From contig NZ_JACBYQ010000002.1 of the NCBI RefSeq assembly GCF_013408295.1, positions 310,001 to 374,000 on the forward strand: a stretch of 64,000 bases of DNA, given 5' to 3'. The translations under genes were made by a program, and so were the position numbers. Numbering within the stretch: position 1 is the first letter of the stretch; each line of letters opens with the position of its first letter. Positions 23,966 to 32,501 of the stretch are shown one piece after another. This DNA is from Psychromicrobium silvestre. Its GTDB lineage: Bacteria; Actinomycetota; Actinomycetes; Actinomycetales; Micrococcaceae. Under the pieces are notes generated by a model, which saw only the letters and a program-made list of their open reading frames with translations, was not told where the DNA came from and searched no databases.

Positions 23966-24892
23966 ATGGGCGGTGTGCTGATCGGCTTTTCCCTGGTCTG
24001 GGCAATCATTGCCCTGGGGTATCTACTTGGCCGTTTCCGGATCTTAGGCGATGACGCCCAGCAGGTGCTGAGTCGCTTCAGTTTTTTTGTGGCCAGCCCG
24101 GCGCTGCTTTTCGAGACCATTTCACACGCCGATTTCCACAGCGTTTTCGGCTCTGCGTTCTGGATCATCGCAGGCTCGGCGCTGCTGGCTGCCCTCGTTT
24201 TCGTACTGATTTCGCTGCTGCGCCGAAAGCCCTTTGATGCCGAGCTTGCGGTAGGCACCATGACGGCCTCCTATGCGAACGCAAATAACCTGGGCCTGCC
24301 AATTGCCGTCTATGTGCTCGGGAACGCAGCCCTGGTGGCTCCCGTGGTGATCTTCCAGCTGGCCATCTATCAGCCGCTTTTCGTGGTGCTGATCGAGGTT
24401 CTACGGCAGCGCCGCTCGGCACCTATTGGCAAGATCCTGCTCAGCGTGATCCGCAACCCGCTGCTGATCGCGGCGGTGGCCGGTGTGGTGGTGGCGGCCA
24501 GCAATTGGAACCCGCCGGAGCTGCTCTTCCAACCCTTCGCGCTAGTGGGAGCAGCCGCGGTGCCGTCCGCACTGATCGCTTTCGGCATCTCGCTACGCGG
24601 CTTCAAACCGCTAGCCGAACGTGGAAATCGCACCGGCGTGCTGCTGGCTACCGGGGTGAAACTCATCGTGCAACCGGTGCTCGCCTATCTGCTGGCCACC
24701 CTGGTTTTTCACTTGGCGGGTGCCGCGGTTTTCGCCGCAGTGGTGCTTGCCGGGCTGCCCACCGCGCAGAACGTTTTCGTCATTGCTTCCCGTTACCGTA
24801 TTGGCTTGGTTCAGGCCAAGGACACGGTGCTGCTAAGCACCGCAATCGCGGTTCCAGCCATGCTGGTGATGGCCGCACTGCTGACGCATTGA
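23966..24892 (+). CDS. AEC-family transporter (auxin efflux carrier-like)
   Basis: 308-residue protein with about ten helices. It begins GFSLVWAIIALGYLLGRF and contains SYANANNLGLPIAVYVLGN, the conserved cross-over motif of the auxin efflux carrier (AEC/MdcF) family. In bacteria these move organic acids such as malonate or malate; the cargo here is unknown. It is divergent from the epimerase gene. No strong Shine-Dalgarno precedes the ATG. Confidence 0.88.
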   Translation: MGGVLIGFSLVWAIIALGYLLGRFRILGDDAQQVLSRFSFFVASPALLFETISHADFHSVFGSAFWIIAGSALLAALVFVLISLLRRKPFDAELAVGTMTASYANANNLGLPIAVYVLGNAALVAPVVIFQLAIYQPLFVVLIEVLRQRRSAPIGKILLSVIRNPLLIAAVAGVVVAASNWNPPELLFQPFALVGAAAVPSALIAFGISLRGFKPLAERGNRTGVLLATGVKLIVQPVLAYLLATLVFHLAGAAVFAAVVLAGLPTAQNVFVIASRYRIGLVQAKDTVLLSTAIAVPAMLVMAALLTH

Positions 24893-24951
24893 GTGCGGGC
24901 CCCGCGCACTGATTCGAGCGCCTGGTTCGAGAGCCTGGTTCGAACAGGAAG

Positions 24952-25416
24952 CTAGTTGGTCACCGTTCGGGTCTCGGTCCAATCCACAATGAGGTTTCGC
25001 TCGGCGAAGTACCAGGCACCCTCAAGTTTGGTGAAGGTATCCAGGTAGCGCAGCGATGCCACCATAATCTTCCTTTCACCTTCGACGGTGGAGAAATGAT
25101 GAGCGATGGTGTAGCTCTCCCCGGTGGCTTGTTCGCCGTTCAATTCAACCGTGCTCTGTCCGTTGAAGTGGGTGGTCACCTCGTATTGGTTCAGATCCGC
25201 AAAGACCGGAGTCAGTGATTCGCGACCCTCCAAAACATAACTAGCCTCACTGCCCTGGCCCTCCATGAACACGGCGAACCGGGTATCGACCGTGAAAAGG
25301 GCCTTCTGCCCCTCGGCGTCCCTACGATCCGCGCAGTGGGCGTAGGCGTCGAACAGTTCTCGGATAGCCAGCCGGTCGGCGGCTTCCTCGGGACTCAGCA
25401 CGGTATGAATAGCCAT
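24952..25416 (-). CDS. SnoaL/NTF2-like protein
   Basis: 154 residues with an alpha+beta cone fold pattern. RLAIRELFDAYAHCADRRDAEG is the first helix pair typical of SnoaL-like polyketide cyclase/dehydratase domains. AGGAG precedes the ATG at good spacing. It is divergent from a TetR regulator, with two palindromes between, so probably controlled by it. The reaction, if any, is unknown. Confidence 0.8.
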   Translation of the reverse strand: MAIHTVLSPEEAADRLAIRELFDAYAHCADRRDAEGQKALFTVDTRFAVFMEGQGSEASYVLEGRESLTPVFADLNQYEVTTHFNGQSTVELNGEQATGESYTIAHHFSTVEGERKIMVASLRYLDTFTKLEGAWYFAERNLIVDWTETRTVTN

Positions 25417-25473
25417 TGAAACTCCTAGAAATGGTGGAAATGAAAGTTCTGGACGGGCTTAGAACCATAAATA

Positions 25474-25521
25474 CGGGGAGTTCCCCGCTTACCTGGCAAG
25501 CCTAACCGCGGAGATCCCCGC
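25474..25521. promoter_or_regulatory. Twin palindromic operators for the TetR regulator
   Basis: Two related GC palindromes about 20 bases apart between the divergent genes: CGGGGAGTTCCCCG (25474-25487) and GCGGAGATCCCCGC (25508-25521), each followed by the same CTTA-type sequence. Two spaced copies of one motif between a TetR gene and its divergent neighbour are typical of a shared operator. Confidence 0.65.
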
Positions 25522-25548
25522 TTAGCAAGCTGAGATAGCATTTCCCTT

Positions 25549-26106
25549 GTGCCTTCCCGCGATACTCACCGCCGTGCCGATGCCGCACACAACCGTGAGG
25601 CGATTCTTACCGCCGCGCTGACGGCCCTAACCGAATCGGACGAAGCGTCCCTGAACTCCATTGCCAAGCAGGCAGGAGTTGCCAATGCCACCTTGTATAG
25701 GCACTTTCCCAGCCGGGAGAGCCTGATTCTTGCGGTCTATCGGCAAGAGGTAGAACAGGTGGTCGAGACTGCCGAAGCGCTCCTGGCCCAGAACCCTCCC
25801 GTTCAAGCGCTCAGCGAATGGGTGGACCGATTAGCCCGGTACGCGATGACCAAACACGGGCTGGCCGATGCGCTACGCGCGGCCACCAGTTCCGATCCGC
25901 TTTTTGCGCAGACATACCAGTCCATTGTTGGAGCCTTGGAGAGTTTGCTGACGGCCGCTCAAGAGGCCGGCCAGATTCGCCGCGACCTCGACCCAAACGA
26001 CGTCATCCTTGCCCTAGCCGGATTATGGGAACTCGACCCACGAGGTGATTGGCAAGCTCAGGCCAAGCGACTTTTCTCCATCGTCTTCAACGGCCTGCGC
26101 GGATAA
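25549..26106 (+). CDS. TetR-family transcriptional regulator
   Basis: 185 residues. The N-terminal helix-turn-helix domain is at about residues 15-62 (SLNSIAKQAGVANATLYRHFPSRE), with a helical ligand-binding domain after it. The start is GTG at 25549. Its own operator pair lies 28-75 bases upstream, so it probably represses itself and the divergent SnoaL gene. The ligand is unknown. Confidence 0.9.
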   Translation: MPSRDTHRRADAAHNREAILTAALTALTESDEASLNSIAKQAGVANATLYRHFPSRESLILAVYRQEVEQVVETAEALLAQNPPVQALSEWVDRLARYAMTKHGLADALRAATSSDPLFAQTYQSIVGALESLLTAAQEAGQIRRDLDPNDVILALAGLWELDPRGDWQAQAKRLFSIVFNGLRG

Positions 26107-26180
26107 CGCCGAGCCCGCAGCTTGGATGGATAAGGCGCTGCCTGATCGCTCAGCCCAGGCACAGCAGGTACTCTAACCTC

Positions 26181-27788
26181 ATGGCTTCCAAGAGCGCGGC
26201 GGATATTGTCGCAGAGATCACCCAGGGATATACCTTCGAAACTCCGGCAATCGCACTCGGTGCAGCCTTGCTAGGAACCGAGGTCTATAAGGACGCTCAG
26301 GTGCGGCTGCCCCTGGCCATGATGAATCGACACGGTCTAGTGGCCGGCGCGACGGGAACCGGCAAGACCGTGACCTTGCACATGATCGCCGAACAACTTT
26401 CCACCGCCGGTGTGCCCGTCTTCATGGCGGATATCAAAGGCGACCTCTCCGGCCTGGCAACTCCGGGAACCGCCAACGATAAGCTCACGGCCCGCACCCA
26501 GAGCCTGGGTCAGGACTGGGCAGCTAAAGCTTTCCCGGTGGAATTCTTGGCACTCGGCGGCGACGGCAACGGAGTGCCGATCCGTGCCACCATCACTTCC
26601 TTCGGTCCGATCTTGCTTTCCCGGGTGCTGGGCCTGAATGAAACGCAGGAATCCAGCCTGCAACTGATTTTCCACTATGCGGACACCGAAGGACTCGAGC
26701 TCTACGACCTCAAGGACCTGCGCGCCGTCATCCAATTCCTCACCTCGGATGAGGGCAAGGAAGCTCTGAGCAATCTTGGCGGCCTCTCCAAGGCAACCGC
26801 GGGAGTGATCCTGCGTGAGTTGGTCACCCTGGAGGCTCAAGGCATGTCCAAGTTCTTCGGGGTTCCGGAGTTCGATACCGCCGAGCTGATCCGCACGGCG
26901 CCGGATGGTCGCGGCGTGATCAGCTGTCTCGAACTACCGAATGTTCAGGATAAGCCGCTGCTCTTTTCCACCTTCCTCATGTGGCTGCTCGCCGATCTGT
27001 TCCGCGAGCTCCCCGAGGTGGGCGACCAAGACAAACCCAAGCTGGTCTTCTTCCTCGATGAGGCCCACCTGCTCTTCAAGGGCGCTTCCAAGGCGTTCCT
27101 GGACGCCATCACCCAAACCGTACGGCTCATCCGCTCCAAGGGTGTGGGAATCTTCTTTGTCACCCAGACGCCGAAAGACGTGCCCTCCGATGTGCTGGCG
27201 CAGCTGGCCAACCGGGTGCAACACGCCCTGCGCGCCTTCACTCCCGACGATGCCAAAGCGCTCAAGGCCACCGTCTCCACCTTCCCGATCAGTGACTACG
27301 ACTTGGAGGAAGTCCTCACTAGTGCGGGTATCGGGGAAGCCGTGGTGACCGTGATGAATGAAAAGGGTGCCCCGACGCCGGTCGCGCTGACCCGCTTGCG
27401 CGCTCCCGAATCGGTTATGGGACCGAGCGCGGATGAACTGGTGAAGTCCACCGTGGCCGGCTCCTCACTGCTGAGCAAATATGGCACCGAAACCGATCCG
27501 GTCTCCGCTTTCGAGAAGCTGCAGAACCAGGCCGCACCAACCACAGGCGGTTCGGTGGGCACCACGCCACCGCCGATGCCCGCTCCGCCGGTTCCGATTC
27601 CGCCGCCACCGGCCCAACTGCCCGAGCCCCAGCAACAGGGCGGCGGCTTCGGCGCGGAAATTGCTGGCGCGCTCGGGGGCATCCTCGGAGGCGGTTTGAA
27701 GTCGATGGTTCGTTCGATGGGTAGCGGCCTTGGGAACTCCATCATTCGGGACATTTTCGGCACTAGCTCCCGCCGCCGTCGTCGTTAG
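26181..27788 (+). CDS. HerA-like ATPase (DUF853 family)
   Basis: 535-residue P-loop ATPase of the HerA/FtsK superfamily, DUF853 group. Walker A AGATGTGKT is near residues 55-63 and Walker B LVFFLDEAHLLF near residue 290; FFVTQTPKDVP and RVQHALRAFTP follow. The C-terminal ~90 residues are proline- then glycine-rich, ending in a basic RRRRR tail. The ATG at 26181 fits the family start; the open frame further upstream overlaps the TetR gene. No NurA nuclease is adjacent, so the role is unclear. Confidence 0.85.
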   Translation: MASKSAADIVAEITQGYTFETPAIALGAALLGTEVYKDAQVRLPLAMMNRHGLVAGATGTGKTVTLHMIAEQLSTAGVPVFMADIKGDLSGLATPGTANDKLTARTQSLGQDWAAKAFPVEFLALGGDGNGVPIRATITSFGPILLSRVLGLNETQESSLQLIFHYADTEGLELYDLKDLRAVIQFLTSDEGKEALSNLGGLSKATAGVILRELVTLEAQGMSKFFGVPEFDTAELIRTAPDGRGVISCLELPNVQDKPLLFSTFLMWLLADLFRELPEVGDQDKPKLVFFLDEAHLLFKGASKAFLDAITQTVRLIRSKGVGIFFVTQTPKDVPSDVLAQLANRVQHALRAFTPDDAKALKATVSTFPISDYDLEEVLTSAGIGEAVVTVMNEKGAPTPVALTRLRAPESVMGPSADELVKSTVAGSSLLSKYGTETDPVSAFEKLQNQAAPTTGGSVGTTPPPMPAPPVPIPPPPAQLPEPQQQGGGFGAEIAGALGGILGGGLKSMVRSMGSGLGNSIIRDIFGTSSRRRRR

Positions 27789-27797
27789 TCCCTGCCC

Positions 27798-28808
27798 TTG
27801 ACTGAAGCGAAGCCCGCCGAGGCTCCCTCGAGTTCCAGGCTGGTCCGCATCGCGGCCGGCTGGCTCTTCGGTCTGCTGCTCGCCATTGCTGCCGCGATCA
27901 TCACCATCCAGTTGGTGAACGCCAACCTCTATGGACCGCAGCAGCCGGTACGGGATTACTTCCAGGCGCTACGAGACGGAGACGGCGAACGCGCGCTCGG
28001 ATTGCTACAAGCTGAGCTGCCCAATGCCGCCCCGGACCTGCTGGATGGCGACGCCTTGAAGAAGTCAGCCGAGGGGATCAGCGACGTCCATATTGGTAAT
28101 CCGGCGACCTTGAGTGGTGGCCGGGTGAAAATCACCGTGAGCTACCAGTTGGGCGGGCAAACTCAGAGCACCGATTTCACCCTGCAACCGGCAGGCACCC
28201 AGTGGATGTTCTTCAATAAATGGGCTTTTGTACCGAGTTCGCTGCCCACCATCGAGGTCTCGGTGGTGAATGAGGACCAGGCTATGGTGAATGGCGTTGC
28301 GGTCAATATGCCCGCCGGTAAGAACACCTTCTCGGTGCTCTACCCCGGTAGCTATCAGGCGGAATATCAAGACAAACTCTTCACCGCCAAAGCCGTCTCG
28401 GTGACTGTGGCCTCGCCATCAACACAGTCCATGCCGATGGCCTTGGCCACGGAACCGTCCACGGAATTGCTGCAACAGGTTGACACCTCGCTGAAGAACT
28501 ACTTGGATCAGTGCGCCACCCAAAAGGTATTGCTACCCAGCGGTTGTCCGCTGAGCCATCACAGCCTGCAACAGGTGGACGGCAGCATTAACTGGAAGAT
28601 TGTCGAGTATCCCAAAGCCGCCATCTCCGCTTATAACGGCGGCTGGGTGATTTCGCCGCTCACGGTCAAGGCCAGGATTCAATACAAGGAGCAGGATTTG
28701 GGCACCGGCGCTTTCAGCAATATCGACGAGGAACAGGATTACGGCTTCACGGCGAAGCTGTCCGTCAATGGGAACGCGATCACCGTGACGCCGGTGGTTG
28801 AGTACTGA
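27798..28808 (+). CDS. Membrane-anchored protein of unknown function
   Basis: 336 residues from TTG 27798, nine bases after the HerA-like stop. A short cytoplasmic N-terminus is followed by one transmembrane helix (GWLFGLLLAIAAAIITIQLV, about residues 20-40) and a large extracellular domain. This has a DUF4878/NTF2-like opening (VRDYFQALRDGDGERALGLL) and later beta-rich repeats. Two cysteines in the C-terminal third (QCATQ and SGCPL) could pair. The start codon is weakly supported, as no clear ribosome site is visible. Confidence 0.7.
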   Translation: MTEAKPAEAPSSSRLVRIAAGWLFGLLLAIAAAIITIQLVNANLYGPQQPVRDYFQALRDGDGERALGLLQAELPNAAPDLLDGDALKKSAEGISDVHIGNPATLSGGRVKITVSYQLGGQTQSTDFTLQPAGTQWMFFNKWAFVPSSLPTIEVSVVNEDQAMVNGVAVNMPAGKNTFSVLYPGSYQAEYQDKLFTAKAVSVTVASPSTQSMPMALATEPSTELLQQVDTSLKNYLDQCATQKVLLPSGCPLSHHSLQQVDGSINWKIVEYPKAAISAYNGGWVISPLTVKARIQYKEQDLGTGAFSNIDEEQDYGFTAKLSVNGNAITVTPVVEY

Positions 28809-28860
28809 GGATTGCCTAGGCTCCCTATCGCCCCGCAGGATGCCTCGATAGGCTGGGAGC

Positions 28861-29385
28861 ATGAGCAAATTCAACTCCCTTTTGCAGGAACAAATTGGCC
28901 ATGAGTTCGCTGCCTCACAGCAGTACATCTCGGTTGCGGTCTGGTTCGATGCCCAGGATCTGCCACAACTTGCCGCTTACTTCTACAAGCAATCCCTCGA
29001 GGAACGCAATCACGCCATGATGATGGTTCAGTACACCTTGGATCGGGATCAGCCGGTGACCATTCCTGGCGTCGGCTCACCCGTCATCGACTTCAACGAT
29101 GTTACCGAACCGCTCAAGCTGGCCCTTGAGCAGGAAAAGCAGGTCACCCGCCAGATTGAGCAGCTCTTTGCTACCGCCCGCGCCGAGAATGATGCACTGG
29201 GTGAGCAGTTCATGCTCTGGTTCCTCAAGGAGCAGGTGGAGGAGGTTGCCTCGATGAGCACCCTGGTCAATATCGCCGAGCGCGCCAGCAATCTCTTCGA
29301 TATCGAGAATTTCATTGCCCGGGAGACCGTCGGCGACGGCGGCGAGGACGCAGCGGCTCCGGAAGCCGCCGGCGGCGCCATCTAA
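28861..29385 (+). CDS. Ferritin
   Basis: 174-residue iron-storage ferritin of the non-haem BfrB/Ftn type. Ferroxidase ligands are visible: Glu15 in GHEFAASQQY, then Glu48 and His51 in EERNHA, and later QTR-like and EEVASM segments of helices C and D. The C-terminal tail is Gly/Ala-rich. GGGAGC precedes the ATG. A REP-like hairpin follows the stop. Confidence 0.93.
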   Translation: MSKFNSLLQEQIGHEFAASQQYISVAVWFDAQDLPQLAAYFYKQSLEERNHAMMMVQYTLDRDQPVTIPGVGSPVIDFNDVTEPLKLALEQEKQVTRQIEQLFATARAENDALGEQFMLWFLKEQVEEVASMSTLVNIAERASNLFDIENFIARETVGDGGEDAAAPEAAGGAI

Positions 29386-29410
29386 GCCACGCCGGCCCTC
29401 CCGTCAGAGG

Positions 29411-29473
29411 CCGCCGAGTGTGGAGATCTGCACCCTATAAGCACCCGAAAGCGTGCAGATCTCCACACTCGAT
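29411..29473. repeat. REP-like hairpin element, copy 4
   Basis: Arms at about 29414-29433 and 29453-29472 with the shared core AGTGTGGAGATCTGCAC and a 19-base loop that differs from the other copies. It lies 25 bases after the ferritin stop and just upstream of the next gene. Confidence 0.85.
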
Positions 29474-29490
29474 GAGTAGAAAGAGGACCC

Positions 29491-29829
29491 GTGTCCGTTG
29501 AACTACCAATAGCAATTCAGAAAGCCTTCGACGCCACGAATGCGGGCGATAGCGAAGCCTTCGTTGCGGCCTTCGCTGCGGACGGTTTTATCAATGACTG
29601 GGGACGTCAGCTCAATGGTTCCGCGGGCATCGCCAGCTGGGACCAGAGCGATAACATCGGCAAACAGGCCAGCTGGGAAGCCCTCTCCATTGAAACTCAT
29701 GGCCGGGGAAAATACCTGGTCAGCATTAAGACCGGAGGCAATGGCTACAACGGGGTCAGCCCCTTTGTCTTTACGCTGGCCGGGGACGCTAGAGACAAGA
29801 TTCAGTCCATGGTCATCAGTGCGGGTTGA
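29491..29829 (+). CDS. NTF2-like small protein
   Basis: 112 residues. AIQKAFDATNAGDSEAFVAAF followed by FINDWGRQ is the opening of a SnoaL/NTF2-like fold. It starts at GTG 29491 with AGAGGA upstream. Function unknown. It follows the hairpin element closely and precedes the GNAT gene by 12 bases, so the two are probably co-transcribed. Confidence 0.65.
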   Translation: MSVELPIAIQKAFDATNAGDSEAFVAAFAADGFINDWGRQLNGSAGIASWDQSDNIGKQASWEALSIETHGRGKYLVSIKTGGNGYNGVSPFVFTLAGDARDKIQSMVISAG

Positions 29830-29841
29830 AGGGTAGGGATC

Positions 29842-30564
29842 TTGTTTTCATCAACAATCACCGATTTTTGGAGCGCGCCTTTTGCCGGTGGCGAGGTTCT
29901 GCGCAATGACCCCAACTTCATCCTCGCGATTAATCCCGAGCTCGACGACGACCGCCGGGTCACGGTGTTAGAAACCACGGCTGGGGTGACCTCCGCCGCT
30001 CTCACTCCTGCGCTGGCCGAAAAGCTGGAGCTTCGCGAACAAGCCGAGCTCTCTGCCGCCTCTTTCCGCCAATTGCTGCGGCAGAATCAGGTTCTGTTAC
30101 ACGAGGCGGACTATCTCTTCTATTTTCCTGCGGCTGCGCAAGAGGCCTTGAGGGAAGAACCGGCAGCGGACCGTGTCCGCCAGCTCACCGAGCAAGATAG
30201 CGCAGTTTTCGCGGAGTTTCAGGCCTCGGCCACCGAGCAAGACCTGGATGACGCCTATGTGGAACTCGATCACTGGGCGGTCTTTGGCTCTTTCGACGGC
30301 GAACGCCTAGTCAGTGCCAGCAGTATGTACCCCTGGGAAAATGCCCCTGTCGCAGACCTTGGCGTGCTTACCCTGCCCGAATTCAGAGGGAAGGGGCACG
30401 CGCGAGGCGTGGTGCGCGCAATCTGTAGCTACGCCACTAGCCGTGGATATGAACCGCAGTACAGGTGCCAGCTCGATAATCATGCCTCCCAGGCGCTAGC
30501 TATCGCCTCGGGCTTGGCCCGGTTCGGCAGCTGGGAAGTAATCTCACCCGATTCCACCAACTAA
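29842..30564 (+). CDS. GNAT-family N-acetyltransferase
   Basis: 240 residues. The C-terminal GNAT domain shows the acetyl-CoA-binding loop PEFRGKGHARGVVRAICSYA and a preceding beta-strand LGVLTLP. The N-terminal ~110 residues are a family-specific region. The start is TTG 29842 with GGGTAGGGA upstream. The acceptor is unknown. It is convergent with the NHL-thioredoxin gene. Confidence 0.82.
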   Translation: MFSSTITDFWSAPFAGGEVLRNDPNFILAINPELDDDRRVTVLETTAGVTSAALTPALAEKLELREQAELSAASFRQLLRQNQVLLHEADYLFYFPAAAQEALREEPAADRVRQLTEQDSAVFAEFQASATEQDLDDAYVELDHWAVFGSFDGERLVSASSMYPWENAPVADLGVLTLPEFRGKGHARGVVRAICSYATSRGYEPQYRCQLDNHASQALAIASGLARFGSWEVISPDSTN

Positions 30565-30584
30565 ACAGGAATCGAACTGCCTGG

Positions 30585-32501
30585 CTAGTTCATCCCGCGC
30601 AGGTCCAAGGCCAGGCCTGCTTCGCCGCCGGTTACCAGCTTCACCGGGATGCCCCAGTCCTGCTGATACAGGTGGCAAGCAGCATGATCCGGAATCTCGC
30701 CGTCCTCGGTTTCCGCACCATCACAGGCAGCGGCCCTGGCCGTGATGTGCAGTACGCCTTCGGGCACCTCGGTGGACAGGGTCAAGATCCGATTCAATCC
30801 GGTTGAGGTGCCATCACCGGCCACCAACAGTTCCGGTGGGGTTGAGGAGATCTTCAATTGCGTCGGATCACCCCAGCGGTCGTCCAGTTTCTGCCCGGTC
30901 GGCGCACTGAATCGCACGCTGAGCGAAAATTCGCCGGGAGCCACATCGGTTGCGGGGCGCTGGGTTCGCACCGAACCTTCATCAACCTGCAAGGCTTCCT
31001 TCGGCAGCGGCAACCGAACCAATTGGTGCTGATTCGCCTCCACCACCACGAGCAGTTCACCGTCCAGCAGCACATCCGAAGGCTCGGCCAGGCCACGAGC
31101 CAGCGTGCTCACCTGACCGGAGGCCGGGTCATAGCGCCGTACCGCACCGTTGTAGGTATCGGCGATCGCTACCGAACCGTCCGGCAGCGGTGCCACTCCG
31201 AGCGGATGCTGCAAACGCGCCTGGGCAGCCTCACCATCTCGGAAACCAAAGTCGAAAAGCCCCTCGCCGATTGCGGTCTCCACCTGGCTGATCCGGCCTT
31301 CGGAAACTCGCAGCACCCGGATCGCGGAGGTCTCCGAGTCGGCTACCCAAATATCTCCCTTAGCGTCCACCCCGAGGCCCGAGGACTGGGCGAACCAGGC
31401 TTGTTCCGCTGGTCCGTCCAAAAGGCCTTCCAGCCCGGTCCCGGCCAGCACGCTGACCGCGCCGGAGCGCGGGTCGAAGCCAAAAATCTGATGTACCCCG
31501 GCCATCGCAATAACCAGTTGCCCCAGTTCCGCCGAATAAACCACGTCCCAGGGCGAGGACAAGGCGACCGAAAGCGGGTCTGTCCCTAAAACACCTAAAG
31601 CAGTTGCGTCGTCGTTATCAACGGTATTGGGGCCAGCTTCCAGTAGCCGCTGCACACCGTTACCGGCCACCGTACGCACCTCACCGGTAGCCAGCGAAAC
31701 TCCGCGCAGCCGGTGATTGACCGAATCAGCCACCACGACGTCGTAGCCCAGTTGAGCAGCCAGCTCACCGGGCAGCAAGGCCAGGCCCTGCGGCTCGTTG
31801 AACTGTGCCGTTGCAGCGTCATCATCGGCGAAACCCTTACTGCCACTGCCGATACTTCCGACTACGGTCTCCAGATCCGGGGCGAGCTCGACCAGGCGGT
31901 GATGACCGGTGTCCGAGACCAGGAAATTTCCCTCGTGTCCGGGCACCCCTTGCAGGGGCAAAACCTTGCCGGGGAAGCGTAGGGTCCCCTCCCGCGGCGC
32001 GGGCGGAACGTACGGCCCATCCCCACGATGCAGGGTGCCATTGGCCTCGTGCTTGGCAATCAGCTCCGGGATGAGCGATTCCAGGCCAGCCGAATGCCCC
32101 TCGCCGGAGAGGTTGGCCACCAGGTAGCCCTCCGGGTCAATGACTACCAGGGTGGGCCAGGCGCGCGCGGTGTACGCCTGCCAGGTAAGCAACTCCGGGT
32201 CGTCGAGTACGGGGTGGTGGATCTCGTAGCGCTCCACCGCGGCTGCAAGTGCTACCGGGTCCGCCTCGTGTTCAAACTTCGGTGAATGCACCCCCACGGT
32301 CACCAGCACGTCTGCATACTGTTGTTCCAGTGGCCGCAGCTCGTCCAGCACGTGCAAGCAGTTGATGCAAGCGAAGGTCCAGAAGTCCAGCAGCACGATC
32401 TTGCCGCGCAGGGCGGCTAGGTCCAGGGACTTTCCTCCCGTGTTCAGCCATCCACGGCCTTGCAGCTCGGAGGCACGTACTCGGGGCGTGGTCGCTGACA
32501 T
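30585..32501 (-). CDS. NHL-repeat thioredoxin-like protein
   Basis: 638 residues. An N-terminal thioredoxin/TlpA-like domain carries the redox pair in FACINCLHVL (CxxC), and the rest is NHL beta-propeller repeats (segments such as GLGVDAKGDIWVADSETSAIR and GVAPLPDGSVAIADTYNGAVR are separate blades). A similar NHL-thioredoxin architecture is common in actinobacteria, with a suspected redox or copper-related role. The ATG overlaps the stop of the CopD-CtaG gene (TGATG), so the pair forms an operon. Confidence 0.88.
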   Translation of the reverse strand: MSATTPRVRASELQGRGWLNTGGKSLDLAALRGKIVLLDFWTFACINCLHVLDELRPLEQQYADVLVTVGVHSPKFEHEADPVALAAAVERYEIHHPVLDDPELLTWQAYTARAWPTLVVIDPEGYLVANLSGEGHSAGLESLIPELIAKHEANGTLHRGDGPYVPPAPREGTLRFPGKVLPLQGVPGHEGNFLVSDTGHHRLVELAPDLETVVGSIGSGSKGFADDDAATAQFNEPQGLALLPGELAAQLGYDVVVADSVNHRLRGVSLATGEVRTVAGNGVQRLLEAGPNTVDNDDATALGVLGTDPLSVALSSPWDVVYSAELGQLVIAMAGVHQIFGFDPRSGAVSVLAGTGLEGLLDGPAEQAWFAQSSGLGVDAKGDIWVADSETSAIRVLRVSEGRISQVETAIGEGLFDFGFRDGEAAQARLQHPLGVAPLPDGSVAIADTYNGAVRRYDPASGQVSTLARGLAEPSDVLLDGELLVVVEANQHQLVRLPLPKEALQVDEGSVRTQRPATDVAPGEFSLSVRFSAPTGQKLDDRWGDPTQLKISSTPPELLVAGDGTSTGLNRILTLSTEVPEGVLHITARAAACDGAETEDGEIPDHAACHLYQQDWGIPVKLVTGGEAGLALDLRGMN

